Origin: Adiantum capillus-veneris
Lineage: Eukaryota; Streptophyta; Polypodiopsida; Polypodiales; Pteridaceae
Reading direction: 5' to 3'
Assembly (NCBI GenBank): GCA_014529385.2
Contig: CM043960.1
Coordinates: 78,478,332-78,542,331 of the forward strand
Length of the DNA stretch: 64,000 nt
The translations under genes were made by a program, and so were the position numbers. Numbering within the stretch: position 1 is the first letter of the stretch; every line of letters starts with the position of its first letter. A model generated the notes under the pieces. That model was not told where the DNA came from and searched no databases. It was given only the letters and a program-made list of their open reading frames with translations. This document shows, piece by piece, positions 9,115 to 19,341 of this stretch.

Positions 9115-10674
9115 GTGGTGAGTTTGGTGAGTCTCCTCCTCTTGGATTTCAACCAAGGAAGCTCTAGGAGGATCTTGGTGGTTGTTCTTTTGGGGACAAG
9201 CGCAGTACGCATGCCCTTGTTCATCGCACTTGAAACACGGGTTATCCTTACGATAACGCTCAAGCTCTTCAGGAGAGAGTTTATTCTTACCTTTGTAAAC
9301 TCCCTTCTCTTTAGCTTTGTTGGAGTTGCCCTTAGGAGACTTTTGGACATTGTCCTTCCCCTTAGGCTCATTGGAACCCTTATTTTCCGGGGGCTTATTA
9401 TTTCTTTTTGCCCCCGTTTGGAAATTGATTCGAGAGGCGATCATAGTGTGGTGTATTACCGCCGATATGGTACGTGGTCTTTGGGAGTTGACATACTCCG
9501 CCATTTCTTCGGTTAAGCCCGCACAAAATTGTTGCTTTTGCTCTCCAAAATCCAACTTTTTGAAGACAGTGGCTTTGAGTTGTAGGTCCCAAAACTTGTC
9601 TACATATTTGTGGATAGATTCATTGGGAGAGAGCTTTAAGCTTCGCCATTCGGTGAGTACTTTGTCTTTGGCATCGGTGGCCAAAAACTGCTTCATAATG
9701 GAATCTCTTAAAGCTTTCCATGTTCGTGGAGCTTCACCGTTGGCTCGTAGGCTAGACCACCATTGTCTGGCGGACTTTTGAAAGTGCATAGCTACATGGT
9801 GTAGCTTAGAGGACTCCGTGAAGCCCTCATCTCCAAACGCCGCATCAAATTGTTGGATAAAGACCAAGACTTTGTCCGTAGCACCAAAGGTACCATCATA
9901 GGTAAGGAAAGAGATGCTCTTCCCTCCTTCTTTGAATTTCTTCAACTTGGACGACCTCTTCCATGCGGCATAGGATTTCCTATGACCTCTTCTTTTTGAT
10001 GGTTCAAAGGTTGCACCATCACTTTCTTCAGAAGGTGAAGAATTTGAAGAAGGTGGAGAAGAGGGTGACCTCTTTCTCGCCATTTTCTTGTCTTGATCTT
10101 TGTCGTCTTCACCATAGCTTTCATAAGAGGAAGAGGATGAAGAAGAGGGTGTCCTCTTTCTCGCCTTTTTCTTCTCTTGCTTTTTATCATCCCTCTTTGA
10201 ATTATGGCGTGGAGAAGAGTGTGATGGTCTTCTCCGCTTTGGTGGTGATGGAGAGCGTTTAGCCCGCCGTCTTCGTGGAGCCATCTCCGCCGAGGTGGCG
10301 GGAGACTCGCTTCTTTCTCGTTCCTTTGGTGGAGGCTCTTGAGTTCCGATTTGGGAAGGAGATGCATCATCAAGAAGTAAATTCTTGAGCCCTTCATATG
10401 GATTCTCTTCTTCTTCCCGAATCGGAGAGAGACCTCTTTTGGTAGTCTCACAAGGAGGCTTCCTAGGTGTTCTCTCGTCATGGTGATGAGCTTCGAGAAT
10501 CCCGTGAGCATGGAGCTGCCGTTGCACTTCACTTTGGAGAGATGGATTGCCCATGGCTTGTTGAAGCCTAGAAACAAGATAGTTAACAAGCATTGACGCA
10601 TCATTAGTAGCTTGCTCATGAGCAAAATCAAAGTTATCAACATTAATTTCACTCTCTTTACTATTGTCAGCCAT
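9079..10674 (-). CDS. Element E Gag with SR-like extension
   Basis: This 531-residue open frame starts MADNSKESE. A hydrophilic N-terminus is followed by a Ser/Arg/Lys-rich block at about residues 128-215 (for example RRRAKRSPSPPKRRRPSHSS and a second copy of an ARKRSPSS-like motif), then a Retrotrans_gag capsid-like domain (about 250-400, with the RQWW motif) and one CCHC knuckle, CFKCDEQGHAYCAC, near residue 480. It ends MLGER-stop; pol continues in the minus-one frame. The SR-like block resembles splicing-factor RS domains and nuclear-localisation signals; that it acts that way is inference. The frame is intact, so Gag could still be made. Confidence 0.9.
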   Translation of the reverse strand: MADNSKESEINVDNFDFAHEQATNDASMLVNYLVSRLQQAMGNPSLQSEVQRQLHAHGILEAHHHDERTPRKPPCETTKRGLSPIREEEENPYEGLKNLLLDDASPSQIGTQEPPPKERERSESPATSAEMAPRRRRAKRSPSPPKRRRPSHSSPRHNSKRDDKKQEKKKARKRTPSSSSSSSYESYGEDDKDQDKKMARKRSPSSPPSSNSSPSEESDGATFEPSKRRGHRKSYAAWKRSSKLKKFKEGGKSISFLTYDGTFGATDKVLVFIQQFDAAFGDEGFTESSKLHHVAMHFQKSARQWWSSLRANGEAPRTWKALRDSIMKQFLATDAKDKVLTEWRSLKLSPNESIHKYVDKFWDLQLKATVFKKLDFGEQKQQFCAGLTEEMAEYVNSQRPRTISAVIHHTMIASRINFQTGAKRNNKPPENKGSNEPKGKDNVQKSPKGNSNKAKEKGVYKGKNKLSPEELERYRKDNPCFKCDEQGHAYCACPQKNNHQDPPRASLVEIQEEETHQTHHKDLLYAMLGER

Positions 10675-11078
10675 TCTAACAACTTTTAGGTGTAAACTTT
10701 TTAGGTGTACTTTGGCACTTCAAGCCCTAGTTGCTACTCCTCTTTACCCCTTTAGATAAAGCACTCAAGCTACTGTACCCGTAGCTCGAATACCATTAAT
10801 TGCAAGGAATAGAAGAGAGGGTCTTTCGACACCAAAACAGCACCGGCTCCTGTCAAGCTTCTAATAGCTCAATAGTGGTTAAGCCGTAGGCAAGCCCCAT
10901 AGGACTCCACTATTAAGACCATAGCTCTCGACGGTGATGCCTCGTTAACTGCACGAAGGCAGGCGCATTGCAAGGCTTAAAAATCCCTATTCTACTTACT
11001 CACAGGCAATTAATAATACCAACCATTTGTAGCTAGCTTGAGGACCTCCCTTCTTGAGCAAGAAAAGAGAAACCTTGA
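10675..11078 (-). other. Element E leader between PBS and gag
   Basis: This is about 400 nt of non-coding RNA leader, matching the equivalent leader of F (2410-2810) in part, for example in the phrase around the cross-element motif CTATTAAG/AATAGTGG. No open frame of note. Packaging signals would be expected here but none can be assigned. Confidence 0.5.
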
Positions 11079-11090
11079 GCTCTGATACCA
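11079..11090 (-). promoter_or_regulatory. Primer-binding site of E
   Basis: The plus-strand GCTCTGATACCA is the reverse complement of TGGTATCAGAGC, the perfect plant initiator tRNA-Met site. It lies one base from the 5' LTR and sets the orientation of the element. Confidence 0.92.
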
Positions 11091-11091
11091 A

Positions 11092-12658
11092 TGTAACATT
11101 TAATGGCCTAATAACTTATGTGTAGCAGAAATTAGCATGAACATAGTGGGCATTTCATTAGAATATATTCCTAATGAGAATTACAAGAGTGCTTGGGTGG
11201 AGAGAGCAACAAAAAGCATAACACCTAGTTAGATAGCATCGACAATACTTTCAAAAGAGAGAGCAATTAAGCTATTGACAACAATTGAGGACCGGATTTT
11301 CATGGAGCCGGTCCCCCCTCCAAAAGGCTTTGTATTATGGTTTCTCCTATCAAGAGAGACATTGTACAATACAATTCTTTGTGTTCCTTCAAGACTAGCT
11401 AGTGCAATGAAGATGGAAACTTCATGCACTAAGCAAAACACTTAACAAACACAACTTGAATTATCCCCGTTCTCAGACCCAAGACCTCACACACCTTCGA
11501 AGATGGTGAGAGCTAGCAGGGTATGAGAGTAGATTGAGAGGAAGAAGGAGTATCTTACGAGAAAGATGTACATCTCCTCACATAATCACCCATATGTAGC
11601 ATAGCTTAGCTTAGTAATTAGCTTGGTAGAGGAGATGAGCATGCATTGAAGCTTGGCTCTTGGTTGGATTTGCATCCACATGCCAAGAGAGTGTTGATGT
11701 AGGCTTCTATCTCACAAGCTTGGAGTAGGTGATGAGTTCTCTATTAAATCTTGGGAAGAGATAGTCTTCTCTTTCTTCACACATGAGCCTGTGTGAGTGT
11801 GTTTGTGATAATGCCTTGCAAAAATCAGCCCCCTCTCTCTCTCTTGGGCAAGCCCTCTTGCTAAATGCTCTTCCTGAAGCCTCATTGGCCCTCCCCAAGT
11901 CAAGCCAATTACAATTAAGCAGCATAAGTGATAGCCTTCTGACGTGTGTCCCCCTTTCCCCTTTTGTGAGAGCTTTAGGTAATTAAATAATTAAACTAAA
12001 CTCTCATTGGACCCCTTTGCCTCTTGGCCAATAGGAATCAGGCAAGCCATGGGGCTCCTGAATGCTCATTGGACCCCTTGGGAGACTGCCCAATAGTCTT
12101 CTAGGAGACTTAATTCTCATTGGTTTCTTTTATTAAATGTTTTTAAATTAATTAAACTAGATTTACTCTAGCTTAATTTTCATTGGTCCACTTCAAGGGT
12201 CATCCAATAGAAATTGGGCACACCTTGTGGGCATCTGGCCTAGGGAGCTAACATGTGTCCCTCATTCCCTTTGTGTAAAGGGAGCCTCTGTGTGTGTGTG
12301 TGGCTTTCTCTCTCATCCCCTACCTTTAGGGCTCGCCCCCTCCCATGTAGGGATGTGCAAAGACTTTTACGGCACACACAAAGCATCCAATTTTCCCTAG
12401 GGTTGACCTTTGGACACAACCTTTGAATTTTGGAACCTTAGCATTTTGGAAGTCTTAATGGGCTGAACCTTAGGGTCTTTTTAGCCCATTGTTGCACATG
12501 GCTCTTTTGCATATGGCCCCCCCTTTGGATCCCTACTGTGGCCGGTCTGCTATCTTAACCAATATTCTAGCTTTTTCTCCCCTGGCCTTCCCCACATTAA
12601 ATGATCAGTTTAATATGAGAAAATCATTTAGGAGAATTAGATATTGATTATTATGACA
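11092..12658 (-). mobile_element. Element E 5' LTR
   Basis: This 1567-bp copy pairs with 5016-6587. It begins TGTAACATTT and ends TTATGACA on the plus strand, next to the duplication ATTGA at 12659-12663. It carries the conserved hairpin at 11289-11314. Confidence 0.92.
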
Positions 12659-12663
12659 ATTGA

Positions 12664-13151
12664 GATGCTTGAGGTGCTTGTCATGCTTGAGATGCTAGGG
12701 TTGTACTTGAGGTGAGAACCCAGTCCAAGCTTGAGGGGCTTAAGAGCCAAAATTGTGGTGAGAACTAGGCCCAAGGTTGAGGGGCTTGAGGTGGCACAAA
12801 AGTCAAATTGAATCCCTACAAGGAGTTGGCAAGCCATGCAAGAAGGGGGGGTGGTTCCTTGACCACTCTCTCTCCCAAAGGGCAACCCTTGCCCAAGGGG
12901 CAAGTAGGACACATGCCAAGCCCCCAGCTAGGTTACCCTCATGGTGTGCCTAAAGCCTATTGGTTGGCCTTCCACGGGGTCCAATGATAATTTACAAGAT
13001 TTAATTAATTATTTTTACATTTATCAAGTCCTCTCTCTCAAAGGGGAAAGGGGGACACTTGTCCCAAGGCTACCCTTGTTATTTGATTTACCTCCTTCTT
13101 GTGAGCGGCTAGGCCTAGAGGGGTCCAATGAGCTTCAAGCATGAGCTACAA

Positions 13152-13182
<31 letters not shown>

Positions 13183-13905
13183 GTCGACCAAAGCAAGTAG
13201 GGGGCCTGCTTAGGGGGTATACTCTCCCACACACACTCTCATTGTGTGAAGTGCAAAGTGAAAGATCTCACTCTCCTTCTCCAAGCCAGTAGAGAGGTTG
13301 AGAGCCTACACCAACACTCTTGGCTATGGAGTGCAAATCCAACCAAAAGCCATGCTTCAATGCTTAAGCTTGCCATCTTCATTACTATGCTATTATGTAT
13401 GCTAGCAAGAAGGGTGATGATAAGTGAGGAACTAATTCTTTCTCCTATGAAATGTTTCTTCTTCCTCTTCCCTACCCTCATTTTGTGCTAGCTCTCTCCA
13501 CCTTCGAAGGTGTTTGAGGTCTTGGGACTGAGGCTTGGGATAGTTAATTCTTTCCACAAAGTTTATGTTATGCTTGTGATGCATGAAGCTTTCCATATTC
13601 ATTGCATCACCTAGGTCACAAGGAACACAAAGATTGTATTCTAACAAGTCTCTCTTGATGGGAGAAACCATAATACAAATGCCTATTGGAGGGGGGACCG
13701 GCTCCACCTAAATCCGGTCCTCAACTGTTGTCATGTTCTCTAAATTCTCTCTCTTGCAAAAGTATTGTTCATGCCAAGTTAACTAAATGTTGTGTTTATG
13801 TTGCTAACTTCAATCATGTTCACCCGCTATGCTCACAAAGTAATTTCTCAAAAGTACTCTCTCTAATTTTCGCTACTCTCAAGTTAATAGGCCAATTCCA
13901 TTACA
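12664..13905 (+). mobile_element. Element F 3' LTR, right part
   Basis: This resumes the LTR of F after element E. It matches about 1186-2396, including the poly-G tract (13152-13181, 30 G) and the hairpin (13695-13720). It ends ATTACA at 13905, with the terminal CA that the 5' copy has lost. The LTR copies differ at scattered sites, more than those of E. Confidence 0.85.
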
Positions 13906-14040
13906 TCCATGTGACCATAGACAGGATAAAATATGAGAGAGAGAGAGAGAGAGAGTTAAATGTGAGTGAGATAAGATAAAAAATAGAGGCCATAGAGTGG
14001 GGGTATATTCAAATGGTATGTTAACTCTCTCAAAAGGGTC

Positions 14041-14071
<31 letters not shown>

Positions 14072-14080
14072 TGAGTAGGT
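13906..14080. repeat. Flank of F with two (GA)n tracts
   Basis: GA tracts lie at about 13934-13955 and 14046-14071. The C-terminal end of the minus-strand reverse transcriptase frame runs into them as Ser-Leu repeats, so the true end of that protein is probably near 14080. Confidence 0.6.
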
Positions 14081-15215
14081 GACATATTGCATGAAAGTCT
14101 ATGAACGAGTTCAAGGACGAGTACATAATAAGATACACCATGCCAAGACAGTTTTTTAATGCTACCTTATGTGGACGATTACTCTTCCTTTTGACATATT
14201 CAATCAGGCCCAGGTGCAAATTGTCTCTTTTCCAAGAGAATTTTGTGACATACCTTCCAGTTAATGGAGAAAGAAGTGATAGCTCTATATTCAAAAAACC
14301 TGTTTTAGTAACAACATTATTCTCGGTTCTATTCATGCATTCCATAAAGGTAGGTTCAATCCTAAGAGTGTCGAGATAGATTAGTGGTATGCATTGTGCA
14401 AAAATGGGATTGTTTGAACTCAATAAATCATCCATATACCTATAGGTATGTCGAAACAGTGTTAGATCAATAGTGGTGTCCATTGTCTCTAGTTGTTTAA
14501 GTATCCGTCTATACTCAAAAAAGGCTAGGTAAAGATTGCACATGACTGGTGAACATAAGAATCCCATAGGGATACCATGGATCTGCTGAAAGCATTGATT
14601 CCCTAGCAAAACAAAGCAATTCTGAAATAGCCATTCAATAATCTTTATTAAATCACATAGATTATAGTGAGTAGGTGGTCCCTTATGTGTGTTTTTACCC
14701 ATCTAGGACTCCGAGCAAGTGAAATGGCGTGATGTCCCATCCCATTCTGCCTTCCAAAAACCATTTTACTAATCTGTTGTAGGACAGAAAGAATCCCATA
14801 ATGCTCAAAAAGTGATATGTTTTCATAGCACTGTGTGATATCAGCTCTTAAAACATGGAAAAGATGCACTGTGGAAGATTAATGAATACTTCAGTCACGT
14901 TTTTTACTAGCCAAAATTTATTCACCTGAAGTCCTGTGAAGTTTTTAACTGCTATTATTTTTTCTTCGCAAATGTTATTGAAATTAGTGAGAATGAGATT
15001 GAGGCAGGCAGTGATTACATTTGTGGCGTGTAACATAATACAATTGGAGGCATTCGAAATCCACTTGAACTTGTGCTTGTGACTCTTATACATGGGAAAA
15101 AGTAGGGGCAATTTAGAACTATGAGTGTCTAGTTTAAAGTGACTAAGTGAAGTACCCAGGTATCGTTGTTGGGCGCATTTCTGACACCCCTTTTTTGTAA
15201 ATTTGTACATACGGA
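14080..15215 (-). pseudogene. Penelope-like reverse transcriptase core
   Basis: Three overlapping minus-strand frames read one RT in order. At 14848-15210 is a PMYKSHKHKFKW segment resembling the Lys-His-Lys box before RT motif 1 in Penelope-like elements. At 14648-14869 is RADITQCYENI, the first catalytic Asp. At 13956-14702 are CFQQIHGIPMGFLCSP followed by NLYLAFFE, then HTYRYMDDLL with the catalytic Asp pair, then FLNIELSLLS and a KRDN...SNRPHKVALKN segment. The GIPMG/SP/NLYL/FE and RYxDD layout differs from LTR, LINE and group II intron RTs and fits the Penelope-like class. Frameshifts separate the pieces, so it is dead. No GIY-YIG endonuclease was found. The subfamily is not determined. 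Confidence 0.6.
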
Positions 15216-16015
15216 CATGAATCTCGATGTCAAAAGTGTGTGGGGTTTTTAGCTTGCTTTAGCAAGCACATGTACATGCACTGCAAGTCGCTAGTCTAGT
15301 GACAGCTGTCGGGATACTGTAAGTGCCCGTGAGTGAGTTTTTTGAAGTGATCCTTGTATATAACTTAAACTCATGTACAAACTTAAAAAATTTCAGCCAA
15401 ACATCAGAAATTTGTAGGTTTTAGCTCGTTGTGTCTCCTTGGTGCTGTTGGATGCAGTTTTTTGCCCCGACTAGCCTTCTCTACGTGTAGTCGTGCTAGG
15501 ACAGCTTTCTGTTTGCGTCATTTTTTCTCATGGCGGTGTATGGAATCAATTTTGTTCATCTTCATCTTTCTTGCCAGTCATTTTTCAATATTTCTCTCAA
15601 GCTTTAAAGTGCCCCAATTGGAGTTGTGCTCATCAGGTTACGACTAGTTCTCTGCAGGTTATGGCTATGGCAGCCTAGTGGCAAATTGTGTGTACACAAA
15701 TTCGGAGGGCATGTATCTATGAATTGTGGAATTGATGTTGAAGTTGTGGGTTTGTGATGTTAAATTGTGAAAGGAGAGGCTCTTGTCTTCATATGCATTG
15801 GTCGGCATGTGTTGTAAATCCGTGCTTTGAGACAGGGTTTTGCTCCTATGTGACATATTCTCTTGGGTGGGCGATGGCTAGTAAATTCCCAAGGGTCTAC
15901 TCCTATTGGACTTGTGGTGTTTCAAAAGCTTTTGGTGTCTTGTAGTTCTCTTTCAACGCTCTTGGGTGACATCGCTATAGAGGTGTTCTAGTTTGCTTGT
16001 TTCCCAACATCGTAT
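15216..16015 (-). other. Spacer within the Penelope-like element
   Basis: About 800 bp between the RT core and the upstream domain has no long open frame. A frame continuous with the upstream domain (FICKHLAKIAIESRL) can be followed from about 16110 to 15910 before a stop. The rest may be an insertion or strongly decayed coding sequence, because the gap looks several hundred bases longer than the distance expected between these domains. This is inference. Confidence 0.35.
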
Positions 16016-16640
16016 GGCTTCTCCTGGACACATTCTCGATAGCAGGAATTTTGGTCCTTTAAGTCTAGACTCGATCGCTATCTTGGCTAAGTGTTTGCAG
16101 ATAAAAGTGGGTATTGAGGGGCTTTGTCAAGTCCTACCACAAACCAATTTTGTTTTAGTTTACTTACCATAGAAAACAGTGAAGGAGAGAGCCATGTTGT
16201 TTCCTGGCTCACCCATGCAGGTGGGATTGGCCCAATACATGTTTGAAAGTATGAGAATAATGAATCAGAAAGTCTAGTATGTTGTAGACTATCTAAACTC
16301 AATACCTTGGCTATGTCAGCCAAGCAGGTACGTAGTGCGGCAAAAGCCAAGTGTGGGTTTAGTGGTTGGAGTGGGATATGATCCAGACCTTTACTTAATA
16401 GTTCTTTGATTTCTTTTGAACCAATTAAAGACAGATCGGTAGTGCATACGTGTTGCCCAAAATTATCGAAATTAGAACAGTAGTTTCTAAAAGGAGAACA
16501 CATACAAGATGGTTGTTTGTCAGACGTCAAAAATTCTATAGAATACACAAAATTCTTCAAAGGGTCAAAAGTCCAACCAAAAGTCAGTTCATCTAACATG
16601 TATGTACTGCGAAACACTCATTGAAAAGCATATTGTATTA
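16016..16640 (-). pseudogene. Penelope-like N-terminal RT domain (DKA, CxC...TDL)
   Basis: The frame 16087-16617 carries a Cys pair (CMCSPF), then HVCTTDLSLIGS, then ELLSKGLDHIPL, and ends in FVVGLDKAPQYP. The last resembles the DKG tripeptide conserved at the N-terminal side of Penelope-like RTs, with Gly replaced by Ala. A one-base frame change just downstream gives FICKHLAKIAIE, extending the homology into the spacer. The order CxC, H-x-T-x-DL, LL-x-KG, DK is consistent with a pre-RT domain I associate with a protist, algal and invertebrate RT family. That assignment rests on memory of motifs only. Confidence 0.5.
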
Positions 16641-16703
16641 AACACTTTGGTGTAAATAGATCAAAAATCCGATTCGTAAAATGGCAATGAACAATTCGCT
16701 TCT

Positions 16704-17888
16704 TTAGATAATCTTCTTTGCACAGAAACAACTTTCCAGAAGTAGTTCAATTAATTTGAAAGAGCAATAACATTTCTTGATAGGGAGATTCTTTTCTCTT
16801 CCATTGACATAGCTTCTAGCTTTATTACGTCCTTCAGAGGACCCAGGTGTAGAAGAGAGGGATAAAAAGGAGGTGATAGAGTGTGAAGCGGAACTAGTCA
16901 GCAGAGGCCTTTTAAGGGTGGGAGACTCCTCTGCATCAAGTGAAGGTTTGAGATGGGATAAAATATGTTTGATACCTTTAGAAGCACTAAGATTTGAAAG
17001 TAAATGACTAGGTGCATCTAATTTCAACTCCTTCAGAGCCTCATACATGAAATTCCTAAAGTGAAGATATGCAATTTGGGTTCATACAGCTTCCTTAGCT
17101 TGATCACCAAGCCAAGAATAGATCATAGGTAGAAAATGCTCCTCTCTGTGTGATGGGAAGAGGTCCTCCAGATGGTTGAGAAGGAACCAAATCGGATGAT
17201 CAAACCAGAGGATGTTGCTTTCACAATCAGCTTTTGCATCCAAAGCTTTGCATGCACACTTGATGTAGGGACGGTAGATGTTCCCTATTGACTCAAAATA
17301 GAATTCACTACTTTGTTTAGAAAAGGTCATAGTCCCCTTGGTTCTGACATAAATGCCAGATAAGACAGGGCATTTCCTAGAATCCAAGAAGTGCATACCG
17401 GAAGGTGCTTTTATGACATCACCTTTGTCCAAGAACTGAACTCCTTTGAGGGTCTCCAGTCGACAGTCTTCACTAGTAGAGGCTGGTAGAGCTGCAAGAA
17501 AAACCCAAGTCTCAATAGAGATGGGTGCAACAAAAGCTTTATTATGAAGTTCCCAAAGCTGATGGTCAAGCTCAATTTCTTCAATGGCAATCTGCCTAGG
17601 AGGGAGGAAAGGAAAACATTTAGAGACTTTTGGAACCATATCAAGTAGAGATGTTTCACTTGACGAGCTGAGTCCTTTTTGAAAGCTTTTAATTGCTTCC
17701 AAAGCCACGTCATCCCTATAGAAAAGGCCTTTTGGAGCCTTAGCAGGATCAAACGATTTAGTGGTAGCAAAACAAGAAGTAAGGCCACAAAATTTCCTGA
17801 TAAAGTTAGACAAGTCAGCTCCCTTAGCCGAGAACTGTAACAGATCTGATTTATGACTCATTTCAATGGCAGATAGGTTGGAAGCCAA
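16704..17888 (-). pseudogene. Unknown ORF upstream of the Penelope-like RT
   Basis: One reading frame from 17888 to 16704 (about 395 codons) is interrupted by a single TGA at 17082-17084. The first part (268 residues) starts MASNLSAIEMSHKSD; the second (from 17048) continues in frame as MYEALKELKLDAPS and ends in a basic, Cys-containing tail. I recognise no domain. It is on the same strand as, and directly upstream of, the RT pieces with about 90 bp between, so it is probably the N-terminal part or first ORF of the same element. It could instead be unrelated host sequence. Confidence 0.45.
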
Positions 17889-17937
17889 TTTCTATAGATG
17901 AAGTAATCCTTCCTTTGTATCAACAACTAGATTAGCA

Positions 17938-19330
17938 AGGATCAATCCTCATGTTCATATATTGTTGATACTTGCATCCAAATATAAGCCCATAAATACA
18001 TTCCACCATGACAAGTTGGTTTGTGCAGAGCTCCCTGACAAGAATGTGTTTCCAAAATTATTTGATGTAGTGAGCCGTTGTAATGTTCATGGGCCATGTG
18101 GTCCTTTGAACCCAAGTTCTCCATGTATGGTTGATGGAAAGTGTAGATTCATGTTTTCACGAACATTTTCTACGTCTATGAATGTAAATGAAAGTGGATA
18201 TCCTGTGTATATGAGGAGATGCTGGAAGGTTTGTTCCATCTAAAAACTACAATTTCGATAATCGTTGGGTTGTTCTTTACAATCCTCTCTTATCACTAAG
18301 ATACAAAGCCCATATTAATGTGGAGATATGCTCAACTTCCACTGTCGTTAAAAATCTCTATAAGTATGTCTACAAGGGACATGATCGAGCCACTCTTGTT
18401 CTTCAAGATTTTGAAGGAGCAACTAAGATGAGATCAAGAGTTATCTCAATGCACGTTATGTTTCTTTATATGAGGCTATGTGGAGAATATTTGGCTTTGA
18501 CATGCATAGTGAAAGGCCAGCTATTCAACGATTGCAAGTACACCTTCCATTGTAGAATATGATTACATTTCAAGATGGTGATGATGTATCAAATTTGCTA
18601 GATAACGAGAAAAATAAAAAAACTACCTTGACAGAATGGTTTGTTGCAAATCAAAACTATCCAGAAGCAAATAGCTTCACATATACTAACTTTCCAAGTG
18701 GTTGGGTATGGAATAAAAGTCAAAAGGCATGGTCTCCACGACAACATGGGGTTTATATTGGAAGAATGTATAATATTGTCCCTATGCTGGTGAGGTTTAT
18801 TACCTACGAACGCAGCTCAATATTTGCAATGGTTGTAAATCATTTGAAGACTTGTGACGGTATGATGGTCACATTTTTTATACATACAAGGAGGCATGCA
18901 TACCTAGAGGATTGTTGCAAGACGATGAAGAATGGTCACTTTGCCTCCAAGGGGCATCTTTTTTTCAAAAATGGAATGCAGTTGAGACAACCCTGCAATC
19001 ATATTAGTCTTTTGTGAGCCACTTCATCCGGTTGCTCTTTGGGATAGATTTTGTACCAAATTTTAAGGACTATGTTTATGCCCTAAGGATGCGTATTTCA
19101 GATGCAAGTGTACGATTTGATGGGGCAAAAAATAAAGCTTTTCTTCATATAGAATGCTTTTTGCAACAACATGGCAAGAGGCTTTGCGATTATATGTTGC
19201 CTGCAATAGACTCAACAATGGTATCCTTAAGTGAAACCGGTGTTATGGCTGAAGAAACGATGTTTAATGTTGATGAGAAGCGTAATATAGCAGATCGTAT
19301 GGAGACTTCCTTAAATGAGGATTAGCGAGA
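17938..19330 (+). pseudogene. Helitron Rep remnant
   Basis: This is a degraded replication-initiator part of a Helitron RepHel protein. Readable blocks are KLVCAELPDKNVFPKLFDVV, HGPCGPLNPSSPCM and GYPVYMRR (17962-18243), then VVKNLYKYVYKGHDRA (about 18345-18390), then WVWNKSQKAWSPRQHGVYIG (from 18559) and a segment reading LFCEPLHPVALWD (about 19010). The HUH histidine region is absent because the copy is 5'-truncated. In the Y2 motif the first catalytic Tyr position is Asn (KNLYKY for the usual KYLxKY), so the active site is broken. Several frameshifts are present. The helicase follows directly. Confidence 0.88.
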
Positions 19331-19341
19331 TTCTTACCACC

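Larger units (their letters stand above)
5011..12663 (-). mobile_element. Gypsy element E, full length (LTR to LTR, with TSD)
   Basis: This is a Ty3/gypsy retrotransposon read on the minus strand. Its LTRs are 5016-6587 and 11092-12658 and it is flanked by the perfect 5-bp duplication ATTGA (5011-5015, 12659-12663). Order in its own sense: LTR, primer-binding site, gag, protease, reverse transcriptase, RNase H, partial integrase, polypurine tract, LTR. The LTRs are very similar over about 1.57 kb, with scattered substitutions and a short insertion near 6430-6470, so insertion was fairly recent. It sits inside the 3' LTR of the older related element F. It lacks the end of integrase and carries a stop and a frameshift there, so it is probably not autonomous. 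Confidence 0.93.

Noticed and set aside
14101-14379. Plus-strand frame opposite the Penelope-like RT
   Set aside because: The minus strand has ordered RT motifs across the same interval, so this is a shadow.
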